NCBI GenBank assembly: GCA_047600785.1
Contig: JASGKH010000001.1
Coordinates: forward strand, 1,550,001-1,614,000
Source: Breznakibacter sp047600785
Lineage (GTDB): Bacteria > Bacteroidota > Bacteroidia > Bacteroidales > Marinilabiliaceae
Reading direction: 5' to 3'
DNA length: 64,000 nt
Part shown: positions 25,966 to 35,188 of the stretch, piece after piece
How the letters are laid out: each line of letters opens with the position of its first letter
Numbering within the stretch: the first letter of the stretch is position 1
Translations under genes and position numbers: made by a program
The notes under the pieces: generated by a model
The model's database searches: none
Seen by the model: the letters and a program-made list of their open reading frames with translations, nothing else
Told to the model about the DNA's origin: nothing

Positions 25966-26492
25966 GAATTAATATTGTTTTCTCATTTCTTCGAGTGGCT
26001 ATTAGCAGGCAATTGACCTAATTTGATATTAAACTTTTGAATTTGCAACGGATTTACAGATTCAATTTTGTTACCAGGCTGATAGAACGGTTGAATTTTG
26101 GGTCAGTGGGTTCTGGAAGCAATAATCCGGTTTTGTTGTTACAAGTCGCTTCTAAATAAGTCTTTGTGAGGCGAGGAAGCGCTTTCGAAAATTCTCTGAG
26201 ACTGAAAATTAATTTATGGGAAATTTTCGCTAAAAATAAGAAACATAAAGGGTATGGTTTCGTTTATGGCTATTTTATTTATTGGGATAAGCCTGCTTGC
26301 CGATAATCTTCTTTACACTTATTGAAAAGATCTTCCGCTTTGCCAAAAAAGCGGAATGCAGAAGAACCCGAACTTTTTTACAGGAAGGCAGAACAAGAAT
26401 TTACTTTGCCCAAACAGGGGGGGATCTTAGAAACTATCAATGAAGGGTAAGCCTAGCAATAGAAAGGGGGCAATTGGCATTGTATTCTCCGT
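25966..26492. other. Long intergenic stretch with a possible gene remnant
   Basis: About 530 bp without an intact gene. At 26254-26325 a 23-codon frame encodes a hydrophobic, signal-peptide-like peptide (VSFMAILFIGISLLADN). Shortly downstream another frame, ending at 26450, reads EEPELFYRKAEQEFTLPKQG, which looks like part of a helical repeat protein. The two pieces are out of frame and could be the decayed ends of a lost secreted protein. The evidence is weak. Confidence 0.3.
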
Positions 26493-26531
26493 AAAAAAAT
26501 GCCGCTATCATTCAAATAGATAGCGGCATTT
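26493..26531 (-). terminator. Intrinsic terminator after tRNA-Leu
   Basis: On the minus strand a 13-bp perfect stem (AAATGCCGCTATC with GATAGCGGCATTT, arms 26519-26531 and 26497-26509) is followed by a T run. It lies immediately downstream of the tRNA. Confidence 0.85.
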
Positions 26532-26534
26532 GTG

Positions 26535-26618
26535 TGCCCAAAACAGGACTCGAACCTGCACAGCCTTACGACCACTAGTCCCTGAAACTAGCGCGTCTAC
26601 CAATTCCGCCATTTGGGC
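26535..26618 (-). tRNA. tRNA-Leu(CAG)
   Basis: The minus strand folds as an 84-nt class II tRNA. The acceptor stem is GCCCAAA/TTTGGGC with discriminator A. The anticodon arm is CTAGT-TTCAGGG-ACTAG, giving anticodon CAG. A long variable arm follows, and the T arm is GCAGG-TTCGAGT-CCTGT. It reads CUG codons. CCA is not encoded. It lies 68 bp downstream of the dipeptidyl peptidase gene on the same strand and is followed by a strong terminator. Confidence 0.95.
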
Positions 26619-26686
26619 GTTATCGGGCGCAAATATAGAAATAATTGACATATTGCATTGCAATGTGCATACATTTTCCGTCTTCT

Positions 26687-28864
26687 TCACAGGTTTTTCT
26701 TTACGTAGTTAGCCATCATGTTGTAAATGTGTGTATTGGTTTTGCCGCCGTAAATGCTGTGGTTACGGTTCGGATACACAAACATGTCGAACTGCTTGCC
26801 TTCCTGTACCAACCGGTCTACGTATTCCATCGAGTTTTGAAAATGCACGTTGTCATCGGCCGTACCATGCACCAGTAGCAATTTTCCATTGAGGTTCTTG
26901 GCTGTGTTGATGGGCGAATTGTCATCATAACCCGCTGTGTTTTCCTGCGGACGGCGCATGAAACGCTCGGTGTAGACAGTGTCGTAAAAACGCCAGTTGG
27001 TCACGGGAGCCACGGAAATGCCCATCTTGAATACGTCGCTTTTGCTAAGGCATTGCAATGTCATGTACCCGCCAAAACTCCATCCCCAAATGCCAAGGCG
27101 CCCGGCGTCCACATAGGGTAGCGAGCCAAGGTACCTGGCGGCTTCTATCATATCATCGCTCTCTATCTTGCCAAGTTTCATGTAAGTGCACTTACGGAAA
27201 ACCTCTCCACGTGCCCCGGTGCCCCGCGGGTCGATGGATACCACGATGTATCCCTGCGTGGCCAAATATTGCTCCCATCCAATCTTCCAATTGTCCACTA
27301 CCTGTTGGGAATTTGGGCCGCTGTATTGGATGACCAGTACCGGATATTTTTTCGATGCGTCAAAATCGGTCGGTTTAACCATCCAACCATTGAGTGTGGC
27401 GCTGGTCAACGGTATCTTGATAAATTCTTTGGGAGCGATTAGAAAGTCGTTGCAACGGTTCTTCAATGCAGCATTGTCCTCCAGTATTCTCAGTTGCTTT
27501 CCTTTTGCATCGTTAACCGTAATAAAGGACGGGGTTTGCGTAGAGCTAAACGTATTGACGTAATATTTACAAGTGGTTGAAAACACGGCGTTATGTGTAC
27601 CTTCGTCTTTTGATAGGCGAAGGGTGTTCTTCCCTCCGGTGCCGGTCACATAAATTTCACGTTGCATTGGTGATACGCTAGCTGCTTGGTAATAAAATAG
27701 TTTGAAGGAAGGATCGTAGCCTAAGAATGCCGTGACATCGAAATCCCCTTTGGTGAGCTGCAACAGTTTCCGGCCGGCCATCGAAAAGTGGTAAAGATGG
27801 CTGTAACCGTCCATCTCACCCAGATAAACAAAGCCGGTGCCATCAGGTAAAAACTGGAAATTATTGAGTACGTCTTCCGAAATATAGGATTCGTTCCGGT
27901 CGGTGAACACTGAATTACTCAATGTGGTGGCCGTGTTGGCAATGATGAGGTCGAACTGGTTCTGCCGACGGTTTAGCTTCATGATGCCCAATTGGCCCGG
28001 CTGGGGCGTCCATTTTATCCGGGGAAGATAAATGTCGTCGTCGGTGCCTGTTTGCATGGTTTTCGTTGTTCTGCTGTCAATGTTGAACACCTGCACGCTG
28101 ACTTTTGAGTTTGCTTCGCCTGATTTGGGGTACTTGTAAGTGTACTGGCCGGGGTAAAGCAAATAATCGTCATAGCTGGGGAATGAAGCCCTGTAAAGAG
28201 GAAAGCTGTATTCTTTTACTGCCGATTCGTCGAAACGGATATAAGCAATTTCTTTGCTGTCCGGCGACCATTCCAATGCTTTATCCATTGAAAATTCCTC
28301 TTCGTATACCCAGTCGGGCACACCGTTGAGTATTGCGTTGGTTTTTCCGTCAGAGGTCACGGCACTTTCGGTGTTAAAACGCAATTTTGCCAGATAAATG
28401 TTGTTGTTGTGCACATAAGCTACATGGTCCCCATCGGGCGAAAAGCAGGCTACACGCTGTTTCCCTTTGTCTGACAGGGGTTTCAGCTCTTTGTAACGGA
28501 TGTCGTACAGATAATAGTCGGCTTTGAACGAATGACGGTAAATTTTCTCACTGTTCGTATATAGAAGGATGCGGGTTTCGGTGCTGTTGATCTCGTATCC
28601 TTCAATGGTTTCGATTTTGCAGTTTTCGATTTTGGACAGGTCAACGAGGTCGGCCACTTTTTTTCCTGTGGCGTACTCAATTTTCTCAATGGCACGCCCA
28701 TTGTTCCCAATCACCGTGTAATGCATGCCGTCGGCCATGCTCACAATGCCGTTTATACGTTTGGGAGTGAAAGACCAAAGTTGGTCGAGGGTGATAGGTT
28801 TCTTTTGGGCCGTTAAAATACTTGCCGTCAAAAGCAGCAGGAAAGATAATTTGATACGGTTCAT
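26687..28864 (-). CDS. Dipeptidyl peptidase IV (S9B serine peptidase)
   Basis: The 725-residue protein has an N-terminal signal peptide (MNRIKLSFLLLLTASILTAQ) and so acts in the periplasm or at the surface. Residues about 30-450 form the eight-bladed propeller. Residues about 460-725 form the alpha/beta hydrolase domain, with the nucleophile in GWSFGGYMTL, Asp in HGTADDNVHFQ and His in YPNRNHSIYG. The VYEEEFSMDKALEWSPDSK segment carries the Glu-Glu pair that binds the substrate N terminus in DPP IV. It removes X-Pro dipeptides from peptide N termini. The frame stays open 81 codons upstream, but the signal peptide fixes the start at 28864. Confidence 0.94.
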   Translation of the reverse strand: MNRIKLSFLLLLTASILTAQKKPITLDQLWSFTPKRINGIVSMADGMHYTVIGNNGRAIEKIEYATGKKVADLVDLSKIENCKIETIEGYEINSTETRILLYTNSEKIYRHSFKADYYLYDIRYKELKPLSDKGKQRVACFSPDGDHVAYVHNNNIYLAKLRFNTESAVTSDGKTNAILNGVPDWVYEEEFSMDKALEWSPDSKEIAYIRFDESAVKEYSFPLYRASFPSYDDYLLYPGQYTYKYPKSGEANSKVSVQVFNIDSRTTKTMQTGTDDDIYLPRIKWTPQPGQLGIMKLNRRQNQFDLIIANTATTLSNSVFTDRNESYISEDVLNNFQFLPDGTGFVYLGEMDGYSHLYHFSMAGRKLLQLTKGDFDVTAFLGYDPSFKLFYYQAASVSPMQREIYVTGTGGKNTLRLSKDEGTHNAVFSTTCKYYVNTFSSTQTPSFITVNDAKGKQLRILEDNAALKNRCNDFLIAPKEFIKIPLTSATLNGWMVKPTDFDASKKYPVLVIQYSGPNSQQVVDNWKIGWEQYLATQGYIVVSIDPRGTGARGEVFRKCTYMKLGKIESDDMIEAARYLGSLPYVDAGRLGIWGWSFGGYMTLQCLSKSDVFKMGISVAPVTNWRFYDTVYTERFMRRPQENTAGYDDNSPINTAKNLNGKLLLVHGTADDNVHFQNSMEYVDRLVQEGKQFDMFVYPNRNHSIYGGKTNTHIYNMMANYVKKNL

Positions 28865-28945
28865 TGGTGTGGATTCCTTATGGTTTGATATGGATGTCGT
28901 TGCTTGCAAAACATGTTGCACCAAGGTACTTTTGTGATCCAACAT

Positions 28946-28962
28946 CAAAATTAACAAATTTA
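28946..28962 (-). promoter_or_regulatory. Candidate -7 elements of the dipeptidyl peptidase gene
   Basis: Two overlapping-range matches to TAnnTTTG occur on the minus strand: TAATTTTG (28946-28953) and TAAATTTG (28955-28962), about 80-90 bp upstream of the ATG. Which one is used, if either, is unclear; no -33 element was recognised. Confidence 0.4.
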
Positions 28963-29259
28963 TGGCGTACGCAATCGGTTGGCTTTGTGTGCAAATTGTA
29001 GATGAATGAGTTAAATTAATTGATTTATAAGTTATTAATTGGTATTTGTGCAGATTGTTTTTTCTTTGTTTTTTTGGAACAGTCATCAAGGATTTTTGTC
29101 GGGCCAACCCATGGTATTGTTTTACCCGGTGAGGTTTGTTTTCGATTTGTTCATGACCCCTATTCCATGTATCCTTTTTACCATCTTAAGAATACTGCAT
29201 AAAAATCATCTTTCCCCGAAAAAATCGATTGAGGATCAATCCAAATGCTCAAATCTCAT
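28963..29259. other. Divergent intergenic region between dipeptidyl peptidase and thrS
   Basis: The full gap runs from 28865 to 29293. This middle part contains no supported gene. The thrS frame extends through it, but its translation is Phe-rich and unlike the conserved ThrRS N terminus. Confidence 0.4.
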
Positions 29260-29267
29260 TATCTTTG
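29260..29267 (+). promoter_or_regulatory. -7 promoter element of thrS
   Basis: TATCTTTG matches the TAnnTTTG consensus fully, 26 bp upstream of the thrS ATG. No -33 element at the expected spacing. Confidence 0.5.
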
Positions 29268-29293
29268 CAAACTTTAAAAACAAAGCCCTTTCG

Positions 29294-31240
29294 ATGATAA
29301 GAATAACTTTTCCCGATAAGACCGTGCGCGAATACCCCAAAGGGACTACGGGTCTTGAAATTGCACAGAACCTTAGCCATCAATTGGCCAAAGAAGTATT
29401 ATCGATAACTGTCAACGATCAGCTTTGGGATTTAACGCGTCCCATTGATGGCGACGCGTCCATAAAACTCCATAAATGGGACGATGCCGATGGCAAGCAC
29501 GCGTTTTGGCATTCGTCGGCACACTTGATGGCCGAAGCATTGGAGGCCCTGTATCCGGGAATGAAGTTTGGAATTGGGCCCGCCATTGAAAACGGCTTTT
29601 ATTATGACGTTGATCCGGGTGATGGTATCTCCATCAAAGAGACAGACTTGGCCGCCATCGAAAACAAAATGTTAGACCTGGCCCGCCAAAAGAACGAATA
29701 TAAACGTCAGGAAATATCAAAAGCCGATGCACTGAAGTTGTTCGGTCAGAAGAACGATGAATATAAGCTGGAGCTGATCAGCGATTTGGTAGACGGTACC
29801 ATCTCGCTTTACCATCAGGGCAATTTTACCGATTTGTGCCGTGGCCCGCATTTGCCCAGCACCGAACCTATCAAGGCAGTGAAACTGTTGAGCGTGGCGG
29901 GTGCCTATTGGCGTGGTGATGAAAAGCGCAAACAGCTTACCCGTATTTATGGAATTACTTTTCCCAAACAAAAAATGCTCGACGAGTATTTGGTGTTGTT
30001 GGAAGAGGCCAAAAGGCGCGACCATCGTAAAATCGGAAAAGAACTGGAATTGTTCATGTTCTCGCCCAGTGTGGGACAAGGCTTGCCCATGTGGTTGCCC
30101 AAGGGAGCCGCGTTGCGGGAACGTTTGGAGAATTTCCTCAAGAAAGTACAGCGAGAGCATGAATATTTGCAGGTGATCACCCCGCACATCGGTCAAAAAG
30201 AACTGTATGTCACATCGGGTCACTATGCCAAATATGGCAAAGATTCGTTCCAGCCCATCCATACACCCGTCGAAGGTGAGGAATTTTTGCTGAAACCCAT
30301 GAACTGTCCCCATCATTGTGAGATATATAAATCGAAACCCCGTTCATACAAAGATTTACCGTTGCGCTTGGCCGAGTTTGGTACGGTTTATCGTTACGAA
30401 CAAAGCGGCGAATTGCATGGCTTGACCAGGGTGAGGGGCTTTACCCAGGACGATGCACACTTGTTCTGTCGTGCCGACCAGTTGAAGGATGAGTTCAAGA
30501 AGGTGATCGATATCGTGCTGTATATATTTAAAACGTTGGATTTTAAAGATTTTACCAGCCAAGTGTCATTGCGCGACCCCAGTAACCACGAAAAATACAT
30601 TGGTTCGGAAGAGAACTGGGAAAAGGCCGAGCGCGCCATTATCGAGGCGTGTGCCGAAAAAGGATTGGAAACCATTGTGGAAACCGGTGAAGCTGCGTTT
30701 TACGGTCCCAAACTTGATTTTATGGTGCGTGATGCCATTGGCCGTAAGTGGCAGCTGGGGACTATCCAGGTGGATTACAATTTGCCCGAGCGTTTCGATC
30801 TGGAATATATTGGCAGTGACAACCAGCGTCACCGTCCTGTGATGATCCACCGTGCCCCGTTTGGCAGCATGGAACGTTTTGTTGCCGTGCTTATTGAACA
30901 TACTGCAGGCAAGTTTCCGCTGTGGCTAACTCCCGAACAGGCAGTGGTGTTGCCTATCAGCGAAAAATTCAACGATTACGCAAAAAATGTTTTAAAATTG
31001 CTGAATAATTCCGATATTCGCACCGTTCTTGACGAGCGTAACGAGAAGATCGGTAAAAAGATCAGGGACAATGAGTTAAAGCGTATCCCTTATCTTATTG
31101 TTGTGGGCGAAAAGGAAATGGAACAAGGTTTGGTTTCGGTTCGCAAGCAAGGAGAAGGTGATAAAGGAAGTATGAAAATAGAAGAGTTTGTACAAATGGT
31201 GAATTCCGAAGTGGAAACACTTTTGAGTGCCAATGTCTAA
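29294..31240 (+). CDS. thrS: Threonyl-tRNA synthetase
   Basis: The 648-residue class II synthetase has an N-terminal TGS domain (about 1-62, MIRITFPDKTVREYPKGTTG) and then an editing domain with HxxxH (WHSSAHLMAEAL) and GPHLPST-like motifs (CRGPHLPSTEPIK). The catalytic core has the zinc Cys in MNCPHHCEIY and motif 2 LAEFGTVYRYEQSGELHGL. Motif 3 is IHRAPFGSMERF. The anticodon-binding domain is C-terminal. It charges tRNA-Thr and edits Ser-tRNA-Thr. It heads the thrS-infC-rpmI-rplT cluster. ATG 29294 is set by the TGS domain and the promoter just upstream. Confidence 0.97.
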   Translation: MIRITFPDKTVREYPKGTTGLEIAQNLSHQLAKEVLSITVNDQLWDLTRPIDGDASIKLHKWDDADGKHAFWHSSAHLMAEALEALYPGMKFGIGPAIENGFYYDVDPGDGISIKETDLAAIENKMLDLARQKNEYKRQEISKADALKLFGQKNDEYKLELISDLVDGTISLYHQGNFTDLCRGPHLPSTEPIKAVKLLSVAGAYWRGDEKRKQLTRIYGITFPKQKMLDEYLVLLEEAKRRDHRKIGKELELFMFSPSVGQGLPMWLPKGAALRERLENFLKKVQREHEYLQVITPHIGQKELYVTSGHYAKYGKDSFQPIHTPVEGEEFLLKPMNCPHHCEIYKSKPRSYKDLPLRLAEFGTVYRYEQSGELHGLTRVRGFTQDDAHLFCRADQLKDEFKKVIDIVLYIFKTLDFKDFTSQVSLRDPSNHEKYIGSEENWEKAERAIIEACAEKGLETIVETGEAAFYGPKLDFMVRDAIGRKWQLGTIQVDYNLPERFDLEYIGSDNQRHRPVMIHRAPFGSMERFVAVLIEHTAGKFPLWLTPEQAVVLPISEKFNDYAKNVLKLLNNSDIRTVLDERNEKIGKKIRDNELKRIPYLIVVGEKEMEQGLVSVRKQGEGDKGSMKIEEFVQMVNSEVETLLSANV

Positions 31241-31280
31241 ATAAGATCAACAAGTAGTATTAACCAAACACAAGTAGCAT

Positions 31281-31847
31281 TTGGCAATTTTAAAACCAAT
31301 CCGTAAACCGGTAACCCCGCAGAAGGAAGATTCCAAGTTCAGGATCAATGAACAGATCCGGGTTCCTCAAGTAAGGGTTGTTGGCGATAACATTGAAACC
31401 CCTGGGGTGTATCCGACAGCGGAGGCATTAAAAATGGCACGGGAACTGGAACTCGATTTGGTCGAGATCTCTCCGCAAGCCGATCCTCCGGTGTGCCGCA
31501 TCATTGATTTGCAGAAGTTTTTGTACCAGCAGAAGCGGAAGTTGAAGGAAATGAAGGCCAATTCGGTAAAAGTGGTGGTAAAGGAAATAAGATTTGGTCC
31601 ACAGACCGATGACCATGACTACCAGTTTAAGCTGAAGCACGCTGAAAAATTCCTTCAGGAAGGGGCTAAAGTAAAAGCGTTTGTGTTTTTCAAAGGCCGT
31701 TCTATCTTGTTCAAAGAGCAAGGAGAGATATTGTTGCTGAGGTTGGCAAATGATTTGGAAGAAGTGGGCAAAGTGGAGCAGATGCCGCAGTTGGAAGGTA
31801 AGCGGATGATCATTACCATAACGCCAAAATCGGCCAAGAAAAAATAA
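31281..31847 (+). CDS. infC: Translation initiation factor IF-3
   Basis: The 188-residue IF-3 has the N-terminal domain (RINEQIRVPQVRVVG, GVYPTAEALKMARELELDLV) and the C-terminal domain (VKEIRFGPQTDDHDYQFKLK, VFFKGRSILFKEQG). It binds the 30S subunit and checks the start codon and initiator tRNA. No ATG exists between the upstream in-frame TAG (31275-31277) and the conserved domain, so it must use a rare start: TTG at 31281, or ATT at 31287. IF-3 discriminates against such codons, so this permits autoregulation as in other bacteria. It is 40 bp after thrS and 31 bp before rpmI. Confidence 0.95.
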   Translation: MAILKPIRKPVTPQKEDSKFRINEQIRVPQVRVVGDNIETPGVYPTAEALKMARELELDLVEISPQADPPVCRIIDLQKFLYQQKRKLKEMKANSVKVVVKEIRFGPQTDDHDYQFKLKHAEKFLQEGAKVKAFVFFKGRSILFKEQGEILLLRLANDLEEVGKVEQMPQLEGKRMIITITPKSAKKK

Positions 31848-31878
31848 GGCTTTTTAAACCTATAAATATTTTGAAGTA

Positions 31879-32073
31879 ATGCCTAAGATGAAAACTAATT
31901 CCGGTGCCAAAAAGCGTTTTGACATCACCGGAAGCGGAAAAATCAAGCGCAAGCACGCCTTCAAACGTCACATTCTGACCAAGAAGTCGAACAAGCGTAA
32001 AAGAGAGCTCGGATACTTTGGCTTGGTAGCTAAAGCCGACGAGAAAAACATCAAGCTTCTGTTGAACATCTGA
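31879..32073 (+). CDS. rpmI: 50S ribosomal protein L35
   Basis: The 64-residue, very basic protein has the L35 core (MPKMKTNSGAKKRFDITGSG, then KRKHAFKRHILTKKS). It sits between infC and rplT in the standard order and is of normal length for the family. Confidence 0.97.
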   Translation: MPKMKTNSGAKKRFDITGSGKIKRKHAFKRHILTKKSNKRKRELGYFGLVAKADEKNIKLLLNI

Positions 32074-32166
32074 GAGTTTGTTTGTTTTAAGAGTTTAATT
32101 GTTTAACCTGGATGGTTTAGCTTTAAGATCCCGTAAAGGGGCGCTAACATTCGAAAAACTAAAAAA

Positions 32167-32517
32167 ATGCCTAGATCGGTAAATCATGTGGCGTCACGGA
32201 ACAGACGCCGTAAGTTGTTGAAAATGACCCGCGGTTACTATGGAAGCAGAAGTAACGTGTGGACGGTTGCAAAAAACACCTGGGAAAAAGGTCAGCAATA
32301 TGCATACCGTGATCGCAAGACCAAAAAACGTCATTTCAGGGCGTTATGGATTATGCGTATCAATGCAGCTGCCCGTTTGGAAGGTATCTCATACAGCAAG
32401 TTGATGGGGCTTATTACCAAAGAGAATATCGAGATCAACCGTAAAGTGTTGGCCGATTTGGCGGTAAATCATCCCGAAGCGTTCAAAGCTGTTGTGAAGA
32501 AAGCAATGGGTGCTTAA
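32167..32517 (+). CDS. rplT: 50S ribosomal protein L20
   Basis: The 116-residue basic protein has the L20 signature (SVNHVASRNRRRKLLKMTRG at the N terminus, YRDRKTKKRHFRALWIMRIN in the middle). It is needed early in 50S assembly. A 93-bp gap separates it from rpmI, somewhat long for this cluster, and a terminator follows. No L20-binding leader could be recognised. Confidence 0.97.
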   Translation: MPRSVNHVASRNRRRKLLKMTRGYYGSRSNVWTVAKNTWEKGQQYAYRDRKTKKRHFRALWIMRINAAARLEGISYSKLMGLITKENIEINRKVLADLAVNHPEAFKAVVKKAMGA

Positions 32518-32536
32518 TTTTTTATGCTCCAAATAC

Positions 32537-32564
32537 AAAAGGCCGGTTTTATCCGGCCTTTTTC
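32537..32564 (+). terminator. Intrinsic terminator after rplT
   Basis: AAAGGCCGG (32538-32546) pairs perfectly with CCGGCCTTT (32553-32561) over a 6-base loop, followed by T. It ends the thrS-infC-rpmI-rplT unit. Confidence 0.85.
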
Positions 32565-32677
32565 GTTTTAATTCAATATGGTTTTACCAGAACTGGCCTT
32601 TTTTACCTGGGAGCAACAAAATATTCTTTAGGGTGGACTGAAATGTACAGCACGATGATTTGTGTATGATATTATTA

Positions 32678-33748
32678 TCAGGGAGAAGTATATCTCTTTT
32701 TTATTTTAAGAAAGTACCCTTCGTAATGTCGATATGAAAAGTGTGATAGGGCAATTGTAAACACAAACACCAAGATATTGAACAGCAAAAAGGAAAATGT
32801 ATTGGGCAATGCCTTATATATGCCTGTTTTAAGGAAAATGAACCCGACAACGTGCATCATGATCGCATGAAACATGTATATGCCATAAGAAATCCGACCT
32901 AAATAATTGAAAGGTTTCTCATTGAACAGTTTTATTGGTTTGATTGCCAGTAAACTGATGGTGATTCCAAAAAGAACCATGCTGAGAATGTGGTAACTGA
33001 AATCGGATAATGAGCTGCTAAATACGGATGTCCCAAAGTATACGACCACAAGAGTAAGTACGATAGGTGTGGCAATCCTTCGAATTATTTCCGGTATGTT
33101 ATGTTTAAGAAGTAGCAATGAGCAAAACCCACTGAACGAAAAGTAGAAAAACAACATGTTATATTTAGAGAGAAAGGGAATGATATCCGAAAAGAAAAGG
33201 ACAATGTATCCAAGGGTGAATATGGCCAAAGATACAGAAATTCGTTTGGCGGGAACCAAAGCAAGAAATGGGGCAATTAACATGTAAAATTGCTCTTCAA
33301 TACCAATGGACCAAAGAGTTTCGATTATTCCTCCCGGTTTATCGGCACTAAAGATATTAGGAAAGAAAGAGTACGATAGTAAAAGACCTTTGCCTAAATT
33401 ATAATTACTTTCTAGGATATCCCAATGATGGAAGTAGAACCCTGTAATAAAGCAGCCCGAATGTCAGTCCGAGGTAGTAAAGGGGGAAAATCCGTAATGC
33501 ACGTCTTGTGTAAAATGCCTTTAAGTCTATTTTGTCCGTGCTTTTTTTTCTATGAACAGTAATCGGATAATTAGGAACCCGCTCAGAGCGAAGAACATAT
33601 AAACAGCTTCACTGCCTTTGTGGAAGATTGGTGAAGCGCTGAAAGCGGGCAGGCCCAGGTTATAACAAAACTGCGGGGTATGGAAGATAATTACGAGAGA
33701 GACTAAGATGAAGCGTATTGATGTAATATTTGGAAGGTGTTTTTGCAT
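32678..33748 (-). pseudogene. Acyltransferase 3 family membrane protein, disrupted by two compensating frameshifts
   Basis: Joined across two shifts, the 1071-bp span encodes a complete acyltransferase 3 (OafA/YrhL-like) protein of about 356 residues with many transmembrane helices. The N-terminal part (33748-33550) contains SIRFILVSLVIIFHTPQF, whose His fits the family's catalytic His, and MFFALSGFLIIRLL. The middle part (about 33550-33460) continues in another frame with FYTRRALRIFPLYYL. The rest returns to the first frame with WSIGIEEQFYMLIAPF and ends at 32678 with FSYRHYEGYFLK. The first shift lies at an A8 run on the coding strand (33542-33549), one A short; the opposite shift lies about 90 bp later. 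The family acylates surface glycans. It may be a pseudogene or an artefact of base calling. Confidence 0.72.
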
Positions 33749-33869
33749 GGGCGTTTTTTAGTAATGGCTGGGTTTAATTATAGCTTATTGTAGCAAAATA
33801 AGGAAATTAATGTGCATGAACGGCGAACCGTAATGGGGATGTGTCGTTGGTCAAAAAAATCTATGTTGT

Positions 33870-35135
33870 TTATTTGTCGGCGATCAAACGTGCAAAATCA
33901 TAGCCGCTCGGAGTTTGGAATATCCTGAGGTCAAATTTCTCCACTACCGCAAACACATGATTGAAAATGCCCGCTTGAACGCTTTCGAACAATGGCAATG
34001 CTATATCGGTACTGTAGGCATAAATTTCTACAGGAATACCATTTTCAGTGGGTTGCAGTTGGCGTACCACCAATGTCAAATCTTGGCGTACTTTGGGATG
34101 TACATTTAGATAGGCTTCGAGGTAACGCATAAACAATCCCAAATTGGTGGGGCGATGGTCCAAGGCATTGATTTGATGCGTATCGATATTACCAATGTTT
34201 TCAAGTACGTTTTCCATGTGGGGGAGATCTTTTACGTTATCGAGCATCTGGTCGTCGCAAAACCGGACAGTGTTCACATCGATGTTAATGAACCGTTTGA
34301 TACGGCGTGCCCCGGTTTCCTCAAGTCCCTTGAAGTTAAGGAACGATCCCGATACCAGATTATATGTGGGGATGGATGCGATGGTCTTGTCTCCGTTGAG
34401 TACTTTTACGGTGTTGAGGGTAATTTCGATCACCGTTCCGTCGGCATTGTGCGAAGGCATGGATATCCAGTCACCGATCTTTACCAGTTTATTGGCTGAA
34501 AGCTGAATGCCGGCTACCAATCCCAGAATGGTATCCTTAAATATCAACAACAACACGGCCGCAACGGCACCCAAACTGGCAAAGACCGCCGTCAGTTCTA
34601 CTTCGAACAGAATGGAGATGGCTATCAACACCCCGATAAACCAAACAATGATATGGGCAACCTGTATATAACCCTTTATTGGGCGCTCTTTTGCATTGGG
34701 GAACGCGTTATAAATATCTTCCAACACATTGATGGCGGCTGCAATGGTCCATAAAAATACGAACAAGATATAGAGCTGTGATATATTCATGATGGTGTCA
34801 CGCAACCACTCGTAACCGAAAAACACGTCGTCGCCAAAGGCATAGATCACGAGTGCCGGAACCATATGGGCCGCACGTTGGAATACTTTTCTTTCAATAA
34901 TATAGTCATCGTAAGGATTGTCGGATTTGCGGATCAATTTTTCGATGGCGGCAATGACAATACGCTGGGTGAGGAATTTCACGAGCCATCCAAGAATAAT
35001 GATGGCCACGCTTAAAAATATTACGTTAAGGATATCGGACATGGTGTTGTTGAGCCCCGACGCTTCCATCTGATGCTTCAGGTAGTCACGGACCAAAAGA
35101 AATGTTTCGTTTTTTACTGTTAGGGTATCCTGCAT
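33870..35135 (-). CDS. MscS family mechanosensitive ion channel (YbdG-like)
   Basis: This 421-residue membrane protein has about five predicted helices in residues 20-190, then the pore helix and beta domain of MscS (ELTAVFASLGAVAAVLLLIF, then GDWISMPSHNADGTVIEI). The larger size and N-terminal helices resemble YbdG-type channels rather than the short E. coli MscS. It should open on membrane tension during hypo-osmotic shock. ATG at 35135 follows a good minus-strand promoter. The frame is open to 35300, but that stretch overlaps the divergent M64 gene. Confidence 0.88.
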   Translation of the reverse strand: MQDTLTVKNETFLLVRDYLKHQMEASGLNNTMSDILNVIFLSVAIIILGWLVKFLTQRIVIAAIEKLIRKSDNPYDDYIIERKVFQRAAHMVPALVIYAFGDDVFFGYEWLRDTIMNISQLYILFVFLWTIAAAINVLEDIYNAFPNAKERPIKGYIQVAHIIVWFIGVLIAISILFEVELTAVFASLGAVAAVLLLIFKDTILGLVAGIQLSANKLVKIGDWISMPSHNADGTVIEITLNTVKVLNGDKTIASIPTYNLVSGSFLNFKGLEETGARRIKRFINIDVNTVRFCDDQMLDNVKDLPHMENVLENIGNIDTHQINALDHRPTNLGLFMRYLEAYLNVHPKVRQDLTLVVRQLQPTENGIPVEIYAYSTDIALPLFESVQAGIFNHVFAVVEKFDLRIFQTPSGYDFARLIADK

Positions 35136-35158
35136 AGCGATATTTTTAAATTTTTTCG

Positions 35159-35188
35159 CAAATTTAAAACGATTTAAAGCCCGACAAA
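35159..35188 (-). promoter_or_regulatory. Promoter of the MscS-family gene
   Basis: On the minus strand TTTG (35185-35188) and TAAATTTG (35159-35166) are 18 bp apart, close to the -33/-7 consensus. The ATG lies 24 bp downstream. The -33 element reaches the last base before the divergent M64 ATG. Confidence 0.6.

Noticed and set aside
29717..30316. A 199-codon minus-strand frame inside thrS
   Set aside because: Fully antisense to conserved ThrRS motifs; shadow frame.
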